The notes beneath the pieces were generated by a model, which worked only from the letters and a program-made list of their open reading frames with translations, had not been told where the DNA came from and made no database searches. Positions 62,201 to 64,000 of a stretch of 64,000 nt of DNA are shown here, piece after piece (within the stretch, counting starts at the first letter, position 1; every line of letters starts with the position of its first letter). The stretch is from Marinobacter nauticus (lineage in GTDB: Bacteria; Pseudomonadota; Gammaproteobacteria; Pseudomonadales; Oleiphilaceae). The DNA lies in the NCBI RefSeq assembly GCF_003634635.1, contig NZ_RBJB01000003.1, positions 838,631-902,630 on the forward strand. The letters are read 5' to 3'. Both the position numbers and the translations under genes were made by a program.

Positions 62201-64000
62201 CGATGGCTCCTACACTCTGACCGGCGTCGACATTTCCAGCTTGGTCGACGGCGACCTGACCGTGGAAGCGTCCGCGCAGGATCGCAATGGCAATGCTGTG
62301 AATGATTCGGCCAACGGCACCTTCGATGCCACCGCCGGTGCTCTGACCGTCTCTCTCGACACCGTGGATAACGCAGGGCAAACCGCGAACCTGTCCGGCA
62401 CCACCAAGGACGTGGCGCCGAATGAGGAAGTCAGCATCACTGTCACCGACTCCGCTGGCAATGTCGTTAATACCACCGCCACCGTGGGCGCCGATGGCTC
62501 CTATTCCCTGACCGGCGTAGACATCTCCAGCCTGGTCGACGGCGACCTGACCGTGGAGGCCTCGGCCCAGGATCGCAACGGCAATGCCGTCTCCGATTCG
62601 GCTACCGACAGCGTCGATGCCACCGCCGGTGCTCTGACCGTCTCCGTGGACACCATCGATAACACGGCGCAAACCGCGAACCTGTCCGGCACGACCTCGG
62701 ACGTGGCGCCGAATGAGCAAGTTGCAATTACCATTACCGATTCGGCTGGGAATATCGTGAACGCGGCCGCCACCGTCAGTGCTGACGGCTCCTACACCCT
62801 GAACGGCGTGGACATCTCCAGCCTGGTCGACGGCAACCTGACCGTGGAAGCCTCGGCTCAGGATCGCAATGGCAATGCCGTGAATGATTCGGCCAACGGT
62901 GCCCTTGATGCGACCGACGGTGCTCTCACCGTGGCCGTCGCCAATATCGACAACACAACTCAGGCGATTGATCTGTCCGGCACCACCACGGACGTCGCGC
63001 CGAATGAGCAAGTTGCGATTACCATCACCGACTCTGCCGGTAATGCCGTCAATGCCACCGCCACCGTGGGTGCCGATGGTTCCTACACCCTGACTGGCGT
63101 CGACATTTCCAGCCTGGTCGACGGCAACCTGACCGTCGAAGCCACGGCCCAGGATCGCAATGGCAATGCCGTGAGTGATTCGGCCAACGGCAGCTTAAAT
63201 GCCATTGCTGGCGATCTCACCGTTACCTTGGACACCGTCGATAACGCGGCGCAAACCGTGAACCTGTCCGGCACTACCACGGACGTGGCGCCGAATGAGC
63301 AAGTTGCGATTACCATTACCGATTCGGCTGGCAATATCGTGAACGCCACCGCCACCGTCGGCGCCGATGGCTCCTATAGCCTGACCGGCGTCGACATTTC
63401 CAGCTTGGTCGACGGCGATCTGACCGTCGAAGCGGCCGCGCAGGATCGCAATGGCAATGCTGTGAGTGACTCGGCCAACGGCACCTTCGATGCCACCGCC
63501 GGTGATTTGACCGTCTCTGTCGACACTGTTGATAGCACAGCTCAAACCGCGAACCTGTCCGGCACCACCACCGACGTGGCCCTGAACAGCCAGGTTGACC
63601 TAACCGTCACCGACTCCGCCGGCAATGTCGTCACTGCCACCACGACTGTCGGCGCCGATGGTTCCTACAGTCTGACCGGCGTGGACATCTCCAGCCTGGT
63701 CGATGGCAACTTGACCGTGGAAGCCACGGCTCAGGACCGTAACGGCAACGCTGTCTCCGACTCGGCGGCAGGCTCACTTGATGCGACTACCGGTGCTCTG
63801 ACCGTCTCTCTTGACACCGTGGATAACGCAGCGCAAACCGTCGACCTGTCCGGCACCACGGCCGATGTGGCGCCAAACAGCCAGGTTAACGTGACCATCA
63901 CGGATTCCACTGGCATTGTCGTTAACGCGACCACCACCGTCGGTGCGGATGGCTCCTACAGTCTGACCGGCGTCGACATCTCCAGCCTGGTCGATGGCAG
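59205..64000 (+). CDS. lapA: Giant LapA-type adhesin, partial (N-terminal 1598 codons)
   Basis: A huge surface adhesin that is open to the right edge. The first 110 residues form the N-terminal retention module that stays in the LapE channel. It ends at a PAAG motif (residues 110-113), the expected LapG cut site between the two alanines. After a Ser/Gly linker the chain becomes a tandem array of 97-residue Ig-like repeats. Each repeat contains GTTTDVAPNEQVAITITDSA, then VGADGSYSLTGVDISSLVDG and AQDRNGNAVSDSANG, or close variants. The C-terminal RTX and secretion-signal part must lie beyond the window. Its neighbours lapG, lapD, lapC, lapB and lapE complete the known system. Confidence 0.93.
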   Translation, partial: MSITIAIVVNVTGNAWAEAPDGSHRLLQPGDALMLGERLITADDGRVTLDFGYNNEATVDSGVSILASAELANNFVPAATDNSLEDSSVEQALAAIEDALGSSLDDIEAPAAGIDGGSAGGSSSVRLARIVENINGADISLNLQSLDSETPLINDGGVTTGSTAEAQPLPGSIAIDNVSPVTGDSNNLIVNGNSSNLLAGNSIIVTVTDQNGNSVSQTVTAGPDGKFTSVISQFPNMVDGPITVGVSAQGSDGNLVSATTEGSLDLIAGSVSVTSTITDHSSQTLGLDGTTTDIAPGSAVTIVVTDSNNNSLTTTATVGDDGSFSLTGVDISGLVDGDLAITVTGEDRNGNAVTDSASGSFDATAGALTVSLDTVDNTAQTANLSGTTTDVAPNEQVAITITDSAGNIVNAIATVGADGSYSLTGVDISSLVDGSLTVEASAQDRNGNALTDSANGALDATAGDLTVSVGTIDNTAQTVNLSGTTTDVAPNGQVAITMTDSAGNIVNATATVGADGSYSLTGVDISSLVDGDLTVEASAQDRNGNAVSDSANGTFDATAGDLTVSVDTVDSTAQTANLSGTTTDVALNSQVDLTVTDSAGNVVTATTTVGADGSYSLTGVDISSLVDGNLTVEATAQDRNGNAVSDSAAGSLDATTGALTVSLDTVDNAAQTVDLSGTTADVAPNSQVNVTITDSTGIVVNATTTVGADGSYSLTGVDISSLVDGDLTVEASAQGRNGNALTDSANGALDATGGALTVSVDTIDNTAQTVNLSGTTTDVAPNEQVSITVTDSAGNVVTATTTVGADGSYTLTGVDISSLVDGALTVEASAQDRNGNAVNDSANGAFDATGGALTVSVDTIDNTAQTMNLSGATTDVAPNEQIAITITDSAGNAVTATTTVGTDGSYTLTGVDISSLVDGNLSVDASAQDRNGNTVSDSATGSFDATAGDLAVTISNVDNGAQTIDLSGTTTDVAPNSQVNVTITDSAGNLVNTTTTLGADGSYTLTGVDISSLVDGDLTVEASAQDRNGNAVNDSANGTFDATAGALTVSLDTVDNAGQTANLSGTTKDVAPNEEVSITVTDSAGNVVNTTATVGADGSYSLTGVDISSLVDGDLTVEASAQDRNGNAVSDSATDSVDATAGALTVSVDTIDNTAQTANLSGTTSDVAPNEQVAITITDSAGNIVNAAATVSADGSYTLNGVDISSLVDGNLTVEASAQDRNGNAVNDSANGALDATDGALTVAVANIDNTTQAIDLSGTTTDVAPNEQVAITITDSAGNAVNATATVGADGSYTLTGVDISSLVDGNLTVEATAQDRNGNAVSDSANGSLNAIAGDLTVTLDTVDNAAQTVNLSGTTTDVAPNEQVAITITDSAGNIVNATATVGADGSYSLTGVDISSLVDGDLTVEAAAQDRNGNAVSDSANGTFDATAGDLTVSVDTVDSTAQTANLSGTTTDVALNSQVDLTVTDSAGNVVTATTTVGADGSYSLTGVDISSLVDGNLTVEATAQDRNGNAVSDSAAGSLDATTGALTVSLDTVDNAAQTVDLSGTTADVAPNSQVNVTITDSTGIVVNATTTVGADGSYSLTGVDISSLVDG
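60834..61379 (+). repeat. Exact 546-base duplication, copy 1
   Basis: This segment, which covers nearly two repeat units, is identical by eye to the segment 63453-63998, which lies exactly nine repeat units (2619 bases) downstream. The identity is bounded by a C/T difference at the left and a G/A difference at the right. Average repeats in this array differ at many positions, so this identity marks a recent duplication or gene-conversion event. Confidence 0.9.
63453..63998 (+). repeat. Exact 546-base duplication, copy 2
   Basis: This is the second copy of the segment found at 60834-61379, in the same repeat phase and reading frame. It ends two bases before the edge of the window. Confidence 0.9.

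Larger units (their letters stand above)
59727..64000 (+). repeat. Tandem 291-base (97-residue) repeats in lapA
   Basis: At least fifteen units are present, counted by the recurring GAT-GGx-TCC-TAC signature, whose successive positions differ by 291 bases (for example 60456, 60747, 61038). The first unit is diverged, the later ones are highly similar, and the array continues past the window. The units are typical stalk domains of biofilm adhesins. Confidence 0.95.

Noticed and set aside
60198..63545. Long minus-strand open frames under lapA (for example 60198-60926, 61155-61847, 62193-63011)
   Set aside because: They recur with the 291-base period and are mirror products of the repeat codon bias in lapA; no start signals or family features.
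1..64000. tRNA, rRNA, insertion sequence or prophage genes
   Set aside because: None could be supported by reading the sequence; no transposase, integrase or cloverleaf pattern was recognised.

Overview
The window looks like a chromosomal segment of a marine gammaproteobacterium, most probably Marinobacter or a close relative. This rests on several conserved gene strings read from the sequence: UPF0149-pepP-ubiH, zapA-6S RNA-fau, ilvA/rpiA, aroQ-accB-accC-prmA, dusB-fis-purH-purD. It also fits the long (Pseudomonas-type) isocitrate lyase and a complete LapA-type adhesin locus. I saw no rRNA, tRNA, phage, insertion sequence or CRISPR array.

Layout. 0-3 kb: ubiH (cut by the left edge), pepP and a UPF0149 gene on the minus strand. 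3-6.2 kb: a zinc-uptake block (ZrgA-like His-rich protein behind a palindromic Zur-type box, a DUF3299 protein, an ABC ATPase and permease) lying between two conserved neighbourhoods. 6.2-9.7 kb: a small coiled-coil protein, zapA, 6S RNA, a Sel1 lipoprotein, fau and a small membrane protein. 9.8-14.2 kb: ilvA, rpiA, an acyl-CoA dehydrogenase and ppa. 14.2-19.1 kb: a LapD-like degenerate GGDEF-EAL receptor with a DUF2333 protein, then a PleD-like diguanylate cyclase. 19.3-29.5 kb: aroQ, accBC, prmA, a zinc-ribbon/DUF3426 protein, dusB-fis, purH, purD and a lipoprotein hydrolase. 29.5-39.7 kb: a CPA2 antiporter, an EgtB-like sulfoxide synthase, an RND efflux pair with a divergent TetR regulator, and an SLC13-type permease.

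39.9-45.3 kb holds what I consider the most interesting locus. A sigma-54-type regulator and an outer-membrane transporter converge on a four-gene minus-strand operon. That operon encodes a secreted protein with long Ser-Asp-Asn triplet arrays and six DxFK(I/V)ADSGN motifs, two small secreted proteins with amyloid-like VIQN motifs, and a C39 peptidase. The parts list resembles the Pseudomonas Fap functional-amyloid system, but the main subunit is unlike FapC. A good GG-N10-GC promoter lies upstream of it, while the regulator has lost the normal GAFTGA and Walker B residues.

45.5-49.7 kb: aceA, then a tight operon of a duplicated DUF1538 membrane protein, a PII-like protein and a CBS protein. 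49.8-64 kb: the complete Lap system, with LapG protease, LapD receptor, a small orphan protein, a LuxR-type regulator, the LapC/LapB/LapE type I secretion machine, and the first 1,598 codons of the giant adhesin LapA. LapA carries a PAAG cleavage site and at least fifteen 97-residue repeats, and runs off the right edge. A c-di-GMP theme links the two LapD-type receptors, the cyclase and the adhesin, so much of the window appears devoted to surface attachment and biofilm.
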